Below, in pieces: positions 1-13,100 of a DNA stretch of 64,000 nt (position 1 is its first letter; the number at the start of each line of letters is the position of its first letter). The notes beneath the pieces were generated by a model. It saw nothing but the letters and a program-made list of their open reading frames with translations. It was not told the DNA's origin and did not search any database. The position numbers were made by a program, and so were the translations under genes. This stretch comes from Dicaeum eximium (Eukaryota; Chordata; Aves; Passeriformes; Dicaeidae), in the NCBI GenBank assembly GCA_013396995.1, contig VWZP01006003.1, forward strand, positions 1,988,255-2,052,254, read 5' to 3'.

Positions 1-746
1 ACTTGCTTCAGTCTGTGTTTCTGGGATTGCCCATGGTTCAGAAGTATCTTTCTATAGCCATTTGCTTTCTATGTTATTAAATCTCTTCCAAAACTTCTGT
101 GACCGTGTTTAAATAAAATACACCCAAATTCAGGCAAGTTCTTGCCTGTTTGAATTTATGTCCTGTCTTGTTCCACTGACTTTTACATGCTTTTTCAGCC
201 AAATTCTGTTTTTGTATCTGATGTTAAGAGTTGTTTTCTTTGACCCCAGTGGGAATACAGATGAGATCTATAGCTACAACTTACAAAAGATTTCTAGTCC
301 TTTGTCCTCAGGCTTCAGCAGGACTTGAAGATCTGGGCAATTTTCAAACCAGCCCCAATTGTCTGAGAGCTTTGTAGCTAGAGAGCCCCAGGAGGGCTAA
401 ATCTGTGCCTGTGTGGTTCCTCTGGAGTGTTCCTGCCAGGCAAAACAACAGTTCTTGTCTTTGATATGAATAAATTTGTCTCAGTGTTGCTGGACCCTCC
501 AAGCTGCTGCCAACTTTACTTATGTGGATCTCTTCAGAAGCCTGAAGGCTTTACTCTGCTGAGATGCCTGGCCCTGGCTCTGAGAGCTCCTTGTGCAGCC
601 AGCACACACCAGGCTCTGCTCTCTGCAGCCAGCCAGGTCCCTGCTGGCTCATGCAAGACAGAACACCCACTGCCACCCTTGCAGAGCAGCCAGTCCTTGC
701 AGGGTGGCCAGGCTGCCAGGCTATGTTTGTGTTTTCTGCTCCCCAG
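1..746 (+). other. Intron of the SLC6A12-like gene
   Basis: No preceding exon of the transporter (the TM10-TM11 coding exons) could be found here in any frame, so this should be the 3' part of the intron before the TM12 exon. The open frames at 427-768 and 564-1139 are not family-like; the second merely runs through the real exon in its correct frame. Confidence 0.6.
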
Positions 747-917
747 GGCACCTTCCTGTTTTCCCTGATCAAGTACACACCCTTGAAGTACAACAATTCC
801 TACGAGTACCCACCCTGGGGCTACACGCTAGGCTGGCTGATGGCACTCTCCTCCATGGTCTGTATTCCTCTCTATGCCATCTTCATCCTCCTGAAAACCA
901 AAGGACCCCTGAAACAG
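747..917 (+). CDS. SLC6A12: SLC6A12-like penultimate coding exon (TM12)
   Basis: 57 codons in phase 0. The acceptor is a pyrimidine-rich stretch ending CCCCAG at 746; the donor is CAG|GTACTG after 917. It encodes the TM11 end, the extracellular loop with YPPWGY, TM12 (GWLMALSSMVCIPL) and the start of the cytoplasmic tail (LLKTKGPLKQ). Confidence 0.88.
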
Positions 918-3644
918 GTACTGGGATTGTGCTTGCCGGGTGTGTTGCTGTTGCTCTCCCAGATGGTTCAGGATGGGCCTCAGGGAGGAGGTACACGGCA
1001 CATTTCTCCTCTGAGAAGGCAAGGGCTGGTGAGAGTGCTCTGTAGCTTTTGTTGGCAATTTGGAGAGCTTGGAGGATCTCAGCACAGCTCCCAGGTCTTC
1101 CATGTGGTGTTGTACCATCATGCTCAATGCAATATATAGACATAAATATATATAGCATATATGCAGTAGATACCAATGCAAACCAACTGCAAAACCAGAA
1201 TCTGTTTTGCCTTTACTTCTTGTCCCATGTAGTCCTAGGTCAGGAGCATGTTATTTTCAAAAAAGGAATTACCCATAGTTATTAAAGAGGACCTGCTCAC
1301 AGAGCTGTAAAGGCCTACCCTGTGCCATGCCTGAGCCTGTCCTCTTTCACTGTAGACATCTTTGTCCTTGTCCTAGGAAGAACTCTATCTTCTAACTCTA
1401 TAGGGAGACAGAATCATGGAGATGACACCTCACCTGACCTATGATGAAAGATCTGAGTGATGTACAGTACATCTACATTTCTACACAATTTCTCTTCCGG
1501 TCCTTCCCCATCCTCACTGCAGCTGGTTGGAGGGTGGGGTGGGCAGAGGGAGCAGGTGAACAGGAGCATCCCTGTGGCTGTGGTGTAGGTGTGACAGCCA
1601 CACTGTGAGCTCATGGAGAGGAGGACCCTGCATTGCCAACACGTCCAGGGATGAGCTGGTTGCAGGAAGCCTTTTCCATTGCCTCAGGGAGGGTGAATCC
1701 GTGACTGACATGTCTGACTCCCCACAGCTCAGAAGCTTTCAATGTCTAAATGAGGGCTTGGAGCTGCCAGAGAAGTGATTGCCCACATGTCCTGCCTGTT
1801 AAACAAGCAATATCTCTCACCAGAGGTAAAGTGCTTCAAGCCCTGGAAGTGAAATGCTGCTGGGAATAGTATTAATGCTCATTGCAGAGCACACCTGAGG
1901 AATTGATTTGACCCATTTCAGATCAAGGGGTTTTCTGTTTATCCTGGCTTACATTATATTAACTGAAATTTCCAGGGACAACTCAGCTACATTAGTATGA
2001 AGGAATTTTCAAGGATGTGGTTTAGGTGTGGGGGAAGGAATTGGCTGCTAAACCTGGGTTGATCCAGGGCAGAATCAAAGCCAGCCATGAAATACCTTCT
2101 AGGATAGATGCACCTGTTTTTAAAACAAAATTTCTCAAAATATACCTGTTCTCCTTTTCCAGTCACACCCCAGAATTGTAGTGAATTAATTTCCTGACAC
2201 AGATTTCCAGGAACAGTCTTTGAATATTGCAAACCATTCACTGAAAGCAAGTTTGTAATTGGTAATTACGATCAGTCACTGCTACAAACTGATTGCTCTC
2301 ATTACGTTTGACTGACAAAGAAACAAAAATGTTGTTTCCGAATGTCCCTGATTAAGACAACTCAAGCTCCAATGACTAAAAACTCACAATTAAGTACCCA
2401 CAGAGCAGCTGCAGACCAAGGTCAGTTTTGGAAATCATAGGGCAAATAGTTTTGCATAAATGAACAAAATCTGTGATTCTGGCAGGCACTTCACAAGGAG
2501 TGGGAGCACTAAAATTAATCCTACGAGTCATGGATGGATTGCCTGCTCTGCCTGTGGTGAGCATGCACTGTCCTGAACAGCTTGTGATGGAAAAAGTTAG
2601 TAACTGTGGAAGTCAGGTTTCAGCTGTCCCATGGAGCTGGCAGGTAACTGCAGGACATCAGCTGCAGGATGGAAAGGGGGAGGAAACCAGGAGCCCAGGA
2701 AGTCGTGTGGCACCAGAGAGACTTAAAAATGGGATGAAAAAGTTCAGAAATTCACTGCAGAGTCCCTGTGAGCCAGCACCTTTTGTTCAAGAGCTCAAAG
2801 ATATTTTTGTTTTTTAAGAATAAACTCCTCAAAGTTGTCCAACACTGCATACATGAGTGTGGAACAGCCTGTAGCACCCTGCATTGCACAGAACAGAGGG
2901 AGCTAAGGGCAGGCAGCTGCCTCACAATCCCTGCCTTCACCATCACACTCTGGTTGACTGGAAGATGAGAGCTGAGGATGGTTTGGGGCAGGAACCAGTC
3001 TGCAGAGGGACTGCTTTACCTGGGAAATGCCACTGAGGTAGGTATCACCTACCACCCTGTTCTAGATCATAGCAGGAGATGCCCAGCAGCTGATCATCAG
3101 CCGGTTTGAAAGTCTTCACAGCTCCCACAAAAATCAATGGGAAACTACTTGGTATAGGAAAAGAAACGGTTTTATGGTATTTTTTTTTCCATTGTCACAG
3201 AAAATGTGTGTGGTGCTAATTGCTGGCATCCTCCCTCACAGCAGCAGGTCTGTGAGAAGTGCTGTGCATTGGATTATCAGTCCACAGCCCAGACTTGAGT
3301 TCAGAGGCAGAACAATTGTCACTGAGAGCAGCTGAAGCGAACCTGCTCTCTGTTTCGTGGCCGTTCGGCAGGAGAGGAAGAGGGAGCTGGGACATGTGAT
3401 CTCTAGATGCCTTTGCCCCCAGCTATGGCTGTGGATCACTATTGGCTGTCAGTTTGCTCATCAGCTTAATTAACAGCGACTTCCTCTCCTCTCGCAGCGA
3501 CTGAGGCAGCTGATTTCCCCAGCGGAGGATCTGCCGCAGCCCAAGAAGAAGCACAGGGCGGGGCCATCCCATCTGAGGTGCGAGGGACGGTCTCCTCAAG
3601 CCCAGGAGCTGCTCAGCATCACAGAGAGAGAAACCCACTTTTAA
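747..3644 (+). CDS. SLC6A12: 3' end of a betaine/GABA transporter gene (SLC6A12, BGT1-like), last two coding exons
   Basis: Partial gene; coding parts are 747-917 and 3498-3644, joined by a phase-0 GT-AG intron, and the rest lies before position 1. The product is a plasma-membrane Na+/Cl--coupled carrier of betaine and GABA. The visible 105 residues cover the end of TM11, TM12 and the cytoplasmic tail. Exon one carries KYTPLKYNN, YPPWGY and ALSSMVCIPL; exon two begins RLRQLISPAEDLPQP and ends ERETHF before TAA. From memory of the human proteins, KYTPLKYNN, YPPWGY, LLKT.GP and RLRQLI.P favour BGT1. The ETHF end is shared by BGT1 (ETHL) and GAT3/SLC6A11 (ETHF). SLC6A13 has a similar CPAEDLPQ start to its tail but a different end, so it remains the main alternative. 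The C-terminal THF fits a class I PDZ ligand, known in BGT1 to guide basolateral sorting. The gene sits about 23 kb upstream of, and in the same direction as, the GAT1-like gene. Confidence 0.75.
918..3497 (+). other. Last intron of the SLC6A12-like gene
   Basis: About 2.6 kb between a GTACTG donor and a CTCGCAG acceptor. I saw no RNA gene, exon or recognisable transposon inside; short open frames here match no known family. Confidence 0.7.
3498..3644 (+). CDS. SLC6A12: SLC6A12-like terminal coding exon and stop
   Basis: 48 codons plus TAA at 3642-3644. The acceptor is CTCTCCTCTCGCAG, ending at 3497. The phase 0 matches the upstream exon. The tail starts RLRQLISPAEDLPQ and ends ITERETHF, a hydrophobic C-terminus with Thr at position -2, as in other BGT1/GAT3 tails. 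No other frame of this stretch gives a family match. Confidence 0.85.
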   Translation, partial: RLRQLISPAEDLPQPKKKHRAGPSHLRCEGRSPQAQELLSITERETHF

Positions 3645-6576
3645 GGCATCTGGGATGTTTCCTCCAGAACCCAGACTGAATTGCTCTCTCCTTCCCAAAG
3701 TGGTTTCTTTTCCCTTCTGTCCTTCATGTCTGTGATGGAAGCATCTGGGACAATTCCTTTTCTTCCAGGCAGCTGGTTGCACCCATTGGCAACAGCATTT
3801 CTTTTACACCTTGGGGACAACTCTTCCTGCCAGCAGCTGTGGACTGTGGACTTTTGTCAGAAATGCCCTTCGTTACTGACACCGGTTGGGAAGAGAAAAA
3901 CAACATTGTAGCAAAAAAGGAAAAAAAAAAAAGGAAAAAAAGGAAAAAAAAAAAGTGTGTTCATGTTGGGAGGAGGAAAAGAAACCACAGTGGTGAGGGT
4001 GGTGAGAAAGAGCAGAGATTAAAGGTGTGAAGCAAGCAAGTTAGGGATGCAAAAGCAGGAAATGATGGGGTGCTAGCACAGGAAATAAGTGAGTTGGTTC
4101 AGAAGTGCATAAGAAGCTGGAGGATGACAAAGGAAAGTGCATTACTAGGTCACCTCTGTACAAGGGAGAGAGAGCCAGTAACATATCATAGCCAATGACA
4201 AAAGGAGCCTGCACTGTCAGAAGTTACAGCTTCAGCTGTCATTGGAAGGGAAAGGAGTGACAGGGTGTTTGATGCAATTGTAGTTGGTGATGATGGATCT
4301 CAAGGCAGTCTCAGTCTGAAAAGGGGGTGAGGAATGACTATCTAAGGGGACTTGCTCTTGGTCAAAACTACATAGCCCACTGAAAACGCATCCAAGAGTG
4401 AAACCGATGAATATTTGACAATTCTTTCAGAAAATTCATGGAGTGCAAGAAAAGTCCCAGAGCGGTTGGTAAGAAAAAGAAAAAGAGCTGCAGCACAGCT
4501 GGGAAAATGAGACCCATTTGTGCAACCCCACAAATTTAACTGCACTGCTGGGGCATTTTGTAGAGGAATTATTGAAGGAGTTGATGGGCCTGATCCTGTG
4601 CTGCAGAGTGGCTTTGGGAAGAGGGTGGGAGAATGATTGCACTCCCTTGGCTTTGCTGTGGATGACTGCTCAGGGGATAAGGAAGACATAATCGAGCACA
4701 ATAATCACCAGCTCAGGCAAGATAAAGCAAAATTAATAGGTAATATGGTTCATTGGAAGCAGACAGTGTCGAATTAAAGGTTGGTTGTTGCCAGGGTAGT
4801 CAAAAATGTGAGGCAACGAGTGGGAGGAAATGTGCTCTGATGCTGGGTTTGGTGCATTGCTGGATGACTCTGTCCTGTGGAGGCTGGGGCTGTAAAGATC
4901 CCTGCCAAATCCTGCTTCAATGCCTATCAAAAATTCACAGTTAAACCCACCAGAAAAGCCAGTGGCAGGATGCACCCGGGAGCTTTGCTGTGGTCGAGGA
5001 TACATGCACTGGTGCATGGCTGTGCTGCAATATTGGCACATCCAACCACGCCAGAAATGGCCATCAGAATGAATCACAGATGCCACCGGCACCTTTCCCT
5101 TGTTCCTTGTTCCAAGTAATTGCTTTTCCCTGTGCTGTGTGGAGATAAACGACCGGCACCAAAAGTAAGCGCGGAAATCCGGCCCCATCTGTGTGGCTCG
5201 GAACCTATTCCAATTGCTATGGGAACCTTATCTGCTGCAGTTTCCTCTGAGTTTAACTGGAGAATTAGCATAGGGCAATCTTTTCCCCATTTAATTACCT
5301 TTCTTTTAAAAACGAAAATCTACAAACTGCTGGTGAAATGAGCACTGAAAGTCAAGAATCAGGATTTGTACCTCTCCGGCACATTATCATTTGAGATGTT
5401 TTACTGTGGAAGATGGAGAAAGCTGGCAAACCTCATTCACATTCCCTGCAAAGGACTGCAGCACCATAAGATACCATTTATTGTATTTTTATTTTTTAAA
5501 GAGCTGAATGTCATGCTGCAAATAGCTGTGGGAAGAGCTTAGCACCCAGAGGCTTGCAGTCAGGCCTCATGGTAAGCAGTTCAGTGATTTTTTCCTCTCC
5601 CTCCCACCAATGTTGCTCATAATTTGGTGGGGGAAGCAGCTCCCCCCAGTCTTGATTCCTGTACAATCCTTGGTCAGACATTTAGCTCCTTTGCTCCCAC
5701 TGCCATGCCTTTAAGGTGTGAGGTAGTGTTGTGCTGTCAGAGAAGTCATGGAGATGTGTTCACTTCTTTTTCTGAGGCAGTTGAGTAAACTGCAAAAATC
5801 CTAGATAGAAACAAGTAGCTCTTCAGTTTGGAACACAAATGTGATGCTGTGTTATTGACTGCATGAAATTGTTCCTCTTGCTTATGTATAATCCAACAAT
5901 GGCATCCCACCTCTGCCAGGAAGCAACTTATTTTAATAAAGCTAGAGGAGTTATTGGTGCACCCATTGAAAAGAGTAATAAAATTCCCAGGATCAGGAAA
6001 TTAATCCAGTTTCTTTGGATGGAATCGACAAAGTTTCAGGAATTTTAAGTCAAAGCTCAGTGACCCAGTGTCATTTAATTCCCTTTCCTTTAAAAGCTAA
6101 CACACCCACATACACCCAGCTGGGGGAACAAGGGAAAATGCCATCAGTGGATGTCTTTTGCTGTGTGCCCCCCAGCCCAATTAGAGATTGAGTAGTGGTT
6201 TGTTAAATTTATACAAATGTCTCAGGCATTGCTGCATGCATGTGACAGATCTGACAGGTCTCCATCAACCCCTGGAACTGGGCACCTCTGGAGACCTCTG
6301 AGTCTGATGGGAAACTGCTCCTCTCCTGCACATCAGCAGGAATACACTACTGAAGGATTGGTATGGAGAGGAGGGAGAGATTTTTTTTTTTTCCCCTATA
6401 ATTGTTGATAACATGGCAAGACATGATGCGTTTGAAGCTGAAGTCCAAGAGAAGGTACGAGGTTTTCATACTGTGCTGCTCCTCCCAGCTGGAATTAAAA
6501 CACTGTATACAGAAGAAAGGAAGAATACCTGTAAATACCAGAAGGATGGACGGATACCTGTAAACACCTAACTACC
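3645..6576. other. 3' UTR of the SLC6A12-like gene and following intergenic DNA
   Basis: The 3' UTR starts at 3645. Possible poly(A) signals on the + strand are ATTAAA at 4018-4023 and AATAAA at 5935-5940; neither is proven. Frames on the minus strand (for example 4733-5188) have no family character. An A-rich tract lies at 3912-3954 and a T12 run at 6381-6392. Confidence 0.45.
3912..3954. repeat. A-rich low-complexity tract
   Basis: About 43 bases made only of A runs of 6 to 12 broken by GG pairs, ending in a single G before GTGTGT. It is low-complexity sequence in the 3' UTR or just beyond it. Confidence 0.9.
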
Positions 6577-6735
6577 TGTCTTGGTTTAAAGACGGGTGTC
6601 TGCTAGGGAAGGCAGAAAGAAACCTCCCTTGGAATGGGGAATGTAAACCCCCTCCCTCCGGATTATTAGAATTTTGAAATTAGGGGCTCTCAGGAAAGGA
6701 GTGGAACAGGAATGACAGGAATAAGCTCTTTCCCG
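6577..6735 (+). mobile_element. 5' fragment of an avian endogenous-retrovirus LTR, + orientation
   Basis: Starts TGTCTTGGTTT and runs through blocks that also occur, reverse-complemented, in the solo LTR at 13248-13919: GGTGT.TGCTA.GGAAGGCAG, CCTCCCTT, AATGTAAACC, ATTTTGAAA and GGGGCTCTCAGG. The resemblance can be followed by eye for about 155 bp and is then lost as the sequence becomes CpG-dense. This is therefore either a diverged LTR subfamily with a GC-rich 3' part or a truncated copy. No internal viral coding region is joined to it. Confidence 0.75.
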
Positions 6736-7170
6736 GTGCCCGCGCTCGATCAAACCAACCCAAGCGCAGCAGCCCCGGCTCCGCCCCGAGCAGGGCCCGA
6801 GCCCCGCCAGAGCCGCGCGGCTGCGGCGCCTTCCCCGCGCTGCAGTTCCGGGCACGGCCGGCAGGGGCGCTGCCGGCTCCCGGCGCTCGGGGCGGCTGCG
6901 GCNCCCAGCAGCAGAAGAAAAGTTCCTGGCTGGGTTATGGTGGTGGCAGCGAACTCCTTTCCCCAAGCCGCAGGTCCAGCTGTCCTCCCACAAACCCGCA
7001 GTGAGAGGGAGGGGATGCCCCCAACTCTGTCTCTTTTTACCTGCCCCATTCTCGTGGTATCTCTGCCCCCGCCCCGAGAGAAACTCCCAAAAACCAGAGG
7101 AGTTCCCCCTCCCCAGCCGTCCCAAGCAACCAGCCATCAGTGCTTCTTAGCAGCTCAGTGGGAAGAAATT
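6736..7170. promoter_or_regulatory. CpG-dense block next to the LTR fragment, possible promoter
   Basis: About 6736-6910 is very rich in C, G and CpG (CGCGCGG, CCCCGCG and CGGCCGG occur), unlike its surroundings; it contains one N at 6903. GC richness fades over the next 250 bases. It could be the 3' part of the LTR or a CpG-island promoter upstream of the GAT1-like gene, whose 5' non-coding exons are not located. A donor-like CCG|GTAATA lies near 7175. No transcript evidence is visible, so the promoter call is inference. Confidence 0.35.
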
Positions 7171-10100
7171 CTGCCGGTAATAAGGAAAGAACAGAAAACC
7201 CCCAACCCCCGACACTGCCACTTCTGGGTTTCCAGTTTGTTTGTTGCTCTGGTTTTGGTTTTTAGCTTTTGGGGTTTTTTTTTTGCTTCATGAAAAGGCC
7301 ATTTTCACCCCTCTCTCCAGAAGGAAAAGACTGGAATAGAGTTTAAAAAAGAAATCAAGCCAAAAGGTCTTGTATTATCCTTCTCCATCCTGTTATTCCT
7401 GTTCCGCCCCACTTCAGCCTTTCCTCCCTTCTTCCTTTGACAGTGACAAATGGCAAGAAAAGAAGGAAATGTTCATCAAAAACCTTGTCATTGAAAACTG
7501 AAGCAAGAAAGATAAAAATACATCACCAGGGTACCTTCAACTTTTGTGACTCCAACCCTCAACATAGTGTCTGGGGATAAGGAGAATTGCAGAGGGAATT
7601 CTTGGCTCTCAAATGTTCCTCTGCCCCAGGTGATCATGGTAGCACTCAGGCAAAGGACAGTGACCTGCTGTAGCTTCAGATGAGCTGGAGGTGCAGCCAT
7701 GCCCTCCCTCCAGCCCTCATTTTAGCTTTTGGGCTGGAGAGAAGCCATGCCCACCATAGCCATAGTGCAGGGGATAACTACCAAGGGCTGGAACCCCAGC
7801 TCCATCCTGAGCAACACTCTTGATTTCCCCTGTGCACTTACTGCAGTTTGCCAAGGGTCAGAAGATGAAAAAGAGCAGTAGGGACTGAACTGGAGGAAAT
7901 GAAATCTCTTGGAAGAACAAGGGTTTCTCAGATCTTAGGCTGTGTTTATGTTGTGTGAGTTGTGGGTATTCTGCAGTGGTTGTGTGGTTTGTGTTGGAAT
8001 GTGGGGACTTTTTTGAGATTTTGCTTCCCTGGTGTGTGGCAAGAGGGGTTTGCTGCACATCATGTCTTCTTGCAGCCCTTTGCTTTATCAGGTTGCACGT
8101 GCTTACATATGTGTTTACCTCTTACTAATTAGCTAAATTGTGTTTGAATGGGGTAGGAGGGGAGTAATGTTCATCAAAGGAGATAAAATAATAACTTATT
8201 TCAAGAATTAAAGATTAAAATTTAAGACTCAAGAGGCTGAGGAGATGTGCATATGCTGCTTATCCAGTTCCCTGTGCAGGGTTGCAGGAATAAGCTTAAG
8301 GTATTAAAGTGAAAGACTTTACTCCTGAACCTGCTGAGGGAAGAGAAGAAATGTGCCTAACAGTGCATGGATGGACAGTGTGGAGGTTGTTTTGCTTTGT
8401 ATTGATTTTTTAAACCCACAATAAGCCCTTGCCCGCTCAACTGCTTGTGGAGCATGATCCTGGCTCTGGTTTGAATCCCTGACCTACAGCTGCAAAGGAG
8501 GACATGTATTTTCAGAGCAGTCTGTTCTGGTTCGTCAAGCCCGAGCTTGGAAAACTATGTGGAAAGGAAAGGGATTCCAGGGATAAATGCTTTCAGTGTC
8601 TGTGCAAAGCCTCTTGTGGGCAATTCCATCCTGTCTTGGTTTTGGTGACATGCCAAGACCATTCTGTTAAATGACTTTTTTGGGTTTTTTTCTCCTGTTT
8701 TGTTTTGGTTTTTTTTTACAGGCTGTAGAATATTTTCCTGCCCTGCCTGGGTTGCAGCCAGGATGGGAGCTGTGGACAAGGATGGCTGGTTTGGACCAGA
8801 GGCGTGCTTACGCTCAATCGTTATTTGCCAGTGGCCACTAAACTTTTCCAAAATATACTTTATTGAGTGTGCAGCTTTTGTTGTACCATGGTGTAGATAG
8901 TGGTCTCTAGAGGAGGATGGGACATTACAGACCATCTGGTGCCTTTCTGGACCTGGTAGTTCAACACGACATGAAATAAGCTTCTTTTTCTTATGGAGAA
9001 ATAAACGCTCCCTCAGGCATAAAAGCAACCTGTCACTTTCCCATGTCCTGGAGAAGGGCCATCACTGCAACATGAGCTTCCTCCTCAAGTTCTAGCTGTG
9101 AAGTGAGGATAGTCTGAGAGCTGGAACTGGGGTTTCTTGATCAAGCTCTCCAGAAGCAGAGGTCTTTATGCTGGAATGCTCCAAGCAGCATGCACGTGGG
9201 TTCAGGAGCTGCTGAAGAGAAATCCTGTCAGTGGCAAGGCAGAGCAGTGTACATCAGTAACCCTGGATTAGCTGGGATGGTGGGAGGCAGCCTGGCAATG
9301 GGAACTGGCCTGGTGCTGGGGCTCAGAACTGTGGGGAAATCATGCCCAGGCACTGCTAAGTTTTTTGTGCAGTACTTTTGGATGAGGTATTAATTCCCCA
9401 GACAGGCCAGGTGGCTGTGACTCCCCTTGGCACTTGTGTGATGCATACATCAGTTAAGGAACAGGGAGATGGTGGGGCTCTCTCTTCATGCTCCAGGAGA
9501 TCCTGTCTCATGTGTGTCCATCTCTCATCACCAACACTGGGTTCTCCCACCCCGAAAATGCTTTTGTGGGGCTCAGCTTCACACCTGCTTTACACCTTAG
9601 CTGAAGCATAAATTGCCATCCAAGTAAAGCGGAGGCTCAGGAGCAGCCTCCAGTTGTCCCATCCCATAAACCTCCTTGTCCAGGAGCCCAAGCATGGGAG
9701 TCTGTCTCCACATAGGCAAGCAGTGTGGTCAGGCACAGTTAGTTTTTTCAGAACCTCTGGGTGGAGGATATTTGAAGACTTCCAGAACATACTCATTTTA
9801 CAGTGTTTAAGCCGAGAAAATAATAGGAATTAATTTCTTTTCTTTTTATGAATTACCTGCCATAATCAGATTTTAAAAGTTACTTGGTTCCTAAATTTTG
9901 TTTTGAATATGACCCACCAGTCCAGCCTCTTTTGCAGTACAAGAACAGGAGGTCGCATTTCCCTTGAGTTTGGGAGTGAGACCACTTTCCTGTTTCTATG
10001 GTCAAGGGAGGCAGCAGCAAAACCTTTGCTGTTTGGCCTTGGGGCCCTTTGGAGGCTTCATGTGAAGAGGTGAAAGGGGGCTAATCCCTTTTGGAAAGTA

Positions 10101-13100
10101 GGAGGTTCAGAACATCTCAGATCAGTGTCTCCATATGTGTGTGTGTTAGGGAATCTGGGGGAGAATTGTGCTTTGGAAGGTTTTACCTTAATGACATGAG
10201 TACTGTGACATTGTGACAGAGGCTGGCAGACAAATATGTTGCTGTTAGCATTTTGAGCTTGTGACACTCTGGACTTACACTATAAGTAAGGTAATTTTTA
10301 ATCTTGGTAAAACTTTCCAAAATTTTTTCCCTCTCAGGAAAGAAGGGAAGGGTGTTTTAGTGACTGTGGGCAGAGGTGTCAGCAGCACCTTCTGGTTGTT
10401 GTGGCCAGAGTCCCTTGGGCAGGCTGACGTAGGACACATCGAGCGATGGCAAAGCAATCTCCCATCGCCCAATCCTATCAATAAATGCAATTTTCCTGGA
10501 GGGTGGGGGTGTGTGAAACTCGATTGCTGCAGACAGGGGCTGGTTCTGGTTGTGTGCATCGCATGGCCAAGCAGCAGAAGCAAGCTGCAGGCTGGAGATA
10601 TTTCCCCTCACAGTGGAGGATCTGTCCCTTCCGATGCGGTAATAAATGAGGTTGTCCCTGTGTGACGCTTCACAGAGGAGCCAGGCCTTTGCTCTTCCTT
10701 ATCCCCAAGGCCCGTGTGCTTATCATGATGGAGCACCTGTGGTGGACAGGGGTTATACTGCCTCTGTCAGTAACCCTCATTTGCATCTCATACCCAAATC
10801 TGTCCTCTTTTTCCTCTGCATCTGTCACATTTTTCCCACACTCCTGTGCTTTTGAGGTCAAACACAGCCGTGCAATAAGGCTTCTCCCTGTAGGAAGGCA
10901 TTGCCATACAGTTCTATTGGGAAGTGGCATAAGCTCTGTCAGTATAACTGTGCTTATGCTGATTTAAAGCATCTACCTCAGAGTTTTATTAGCATAAGCC
11001 TCTTAATAAAAAAGGAAAAAAATCATAAGAGCTACACCAATGATTTAGCTAGACACATTCAGCAGACACATTTACTTTAAAGTTAGGTTGGTTTCACAGA
11101 ATATGTGATTTCAGTTAAATCTTCCAAAGTATGTGAGGACACTTCTATTTATGTTCCATTCACACTAATTTTAATTTATATTAAGTCCATCAGGATCAAG
11201 TTTGAGCTAAGTTGAACACGGTGTTACTGCTCACACTGTTTTTGATGGATTAGAAGCAATAGAGCTAAATCTTTCCAGTCACTTGTGTGTGCCTTGCAGT
11301 TTCACTGATGGAAAGATGATCAGGTTTTTTTAACTACATTTATCAAAACAGCCTGCAGGCACAGGCACACTTTCATCAGTGTGACTATGTCCACTTATTA
11401 CCCAAATGGTCTTTAAGCTGGAATAATCATGCTTCAAAGTGGGCTGCTCTCATTTAATTTGGCCTAATTTATTTTGATTTAGATGGGCAACACTGGCTGG
11501 GTAGACAAGACCTGAGAGAACACCCTGGAGTGGGTAGGTACTGCTGTTACTCAAGTCCTGCCAGGAATCTTCCCTGCAGAAATCCCTGGCTGGTGTCCGT
11601 GATAGCTCTCACTTTCTGGTTCCCTCGTGCTCCTTGTTGCTGTGCTGGGCGTATCACAGGCACATAGAGCACACCCAGTGTTCCTCAAACACCCCTGTGG
11701 CAGGGAAGATAACTGGGGAAAAGGGGCTGAGGGAATACTCTGCCACGCTTAAAATCTGCTCCCAAATAGCACCCGTGACACCAGTGGTACATGGCCTCTG
11801 GGGCCACCCAGGAACCTCCATGTCCCTGTGTCACCTGGACCTCGGGCATGCTGGCACTCTGGTGACTCCAGCCCTTGGAGCATGTCTGGAGAAAGCTGAA
11901 AGCAGGTGCCTTACTCTCAGCAGTGCTTAGAGACTAAGCAGCAATCAGCTTGGGAGCTCGCTGGCTGCTGTGGGGAGGCGGGTACTGGTACTTAAACCTC
12001 ATGTGTTGGAAGGGCAGCTCAGGTCTGGCTTTACCCACCAGGAAACTGAATCTGTGTTGCAGTGAGATGCTGCAGGTGTCAGCCCCACCAGAAGAGTGGG
12101 CTGGGCTACCCACAGGAATGGGCCATCCTCAAGCACCAACACCAGCTGTGCTGTGCCTGTGGAGGGAGACGTGATGGTGCAGACGGCTGAGCTTTCACTG
12201 TGCTTTAGCTGTTGACAAAAGCCACAGACATGATAATGTGTGTAGCAGTGTGCTTCTCTCAGAAACATCCATGTGTACATCCTTATTTATTTCAATCAAA
12301 TGGAAAAAAATGGTCACGTGCCTAGAAACACTTTACCCATACAAACTCGAGGTGAAGGCTCTTCATCAAAAGAAAGAATATGGAAAATGCCATAAAGAGA
12401 TTTTTAAATGCATTGATTTTATTTTAGTGGCCTTTTCTTTCTCTTCTACCTAATATCCCTCTCCTCCCATAAGACGTCTCAGGACTTGTCAGATTGATCT
12501 TCTTCATTTTGTGCTGGGGGACTCTTGGTCCTTCAAGTCTTACTTGCTGACTGAAAGCTCAGTGCTGGTAAATCTTTATCAGAGGAAGTTTTTCTCCCAG
12601 GTGTTTCTGAACCACGAGTTATGGTAAGGTGCACAGGACAGCACAAAAAACACTGAGCTTAAGAGAACTTGGCTGTTTCACACCTGATAAAATCTTACTG
12701 CCAGTATATCCAGTGACATTATCTCACTAGTTCTCTCCACAGTATTCTAGGGGAAAGAAAATTAATAGGCATACACTGAACTAAAGTGCTCCAACCCAAT
12801 CTACTTTTCATTGATAGGTCACTTTTAATTTCCTCCAGTGGTAGAAATTCCTTTTCTTTTCTTGTATTTATTTTCAATTTTGTTCTTGCCATATTTCTTT
12901 TACATTTTTATTCCTTCACTGTGTTCTGTTTTATTTGTGCTGTTGACAGCAGGAGAGATTTAAAAATGCCAGATTATGAAGCAAGTCATCTAGAGATGAA
13001 ATTGTTCCTAAGGGCTCCTAGCAGCTGCAGGGGCAAGTGGCATAAATGCAGATTTAATACCAGTGGCTGAAGGTAATTGTAAATAAAAGTACTCTCTTTG

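Noticed and set aside
4733..5188. 151-residue minus-strand frame after the SLC6A12-like gene
   Set aside because: No family features, no splice context, and antisense to a probable 3' UTR.
6572..7782. Matching TAACTACC at 6569-6576 and 7775-7782 as target duplication of a 1.2-kb LTR
   Set aside because: The element would end in GGGGA and not CA, the match is longer than the 5 bp of the related solo LTR, and an 8-base match over this span can be chance.
8555..9028. 157-residue minus-strand frame
   Set aside because: It reads through a poly-A/T stretch into Lys/Asn runs and shows no known domain.
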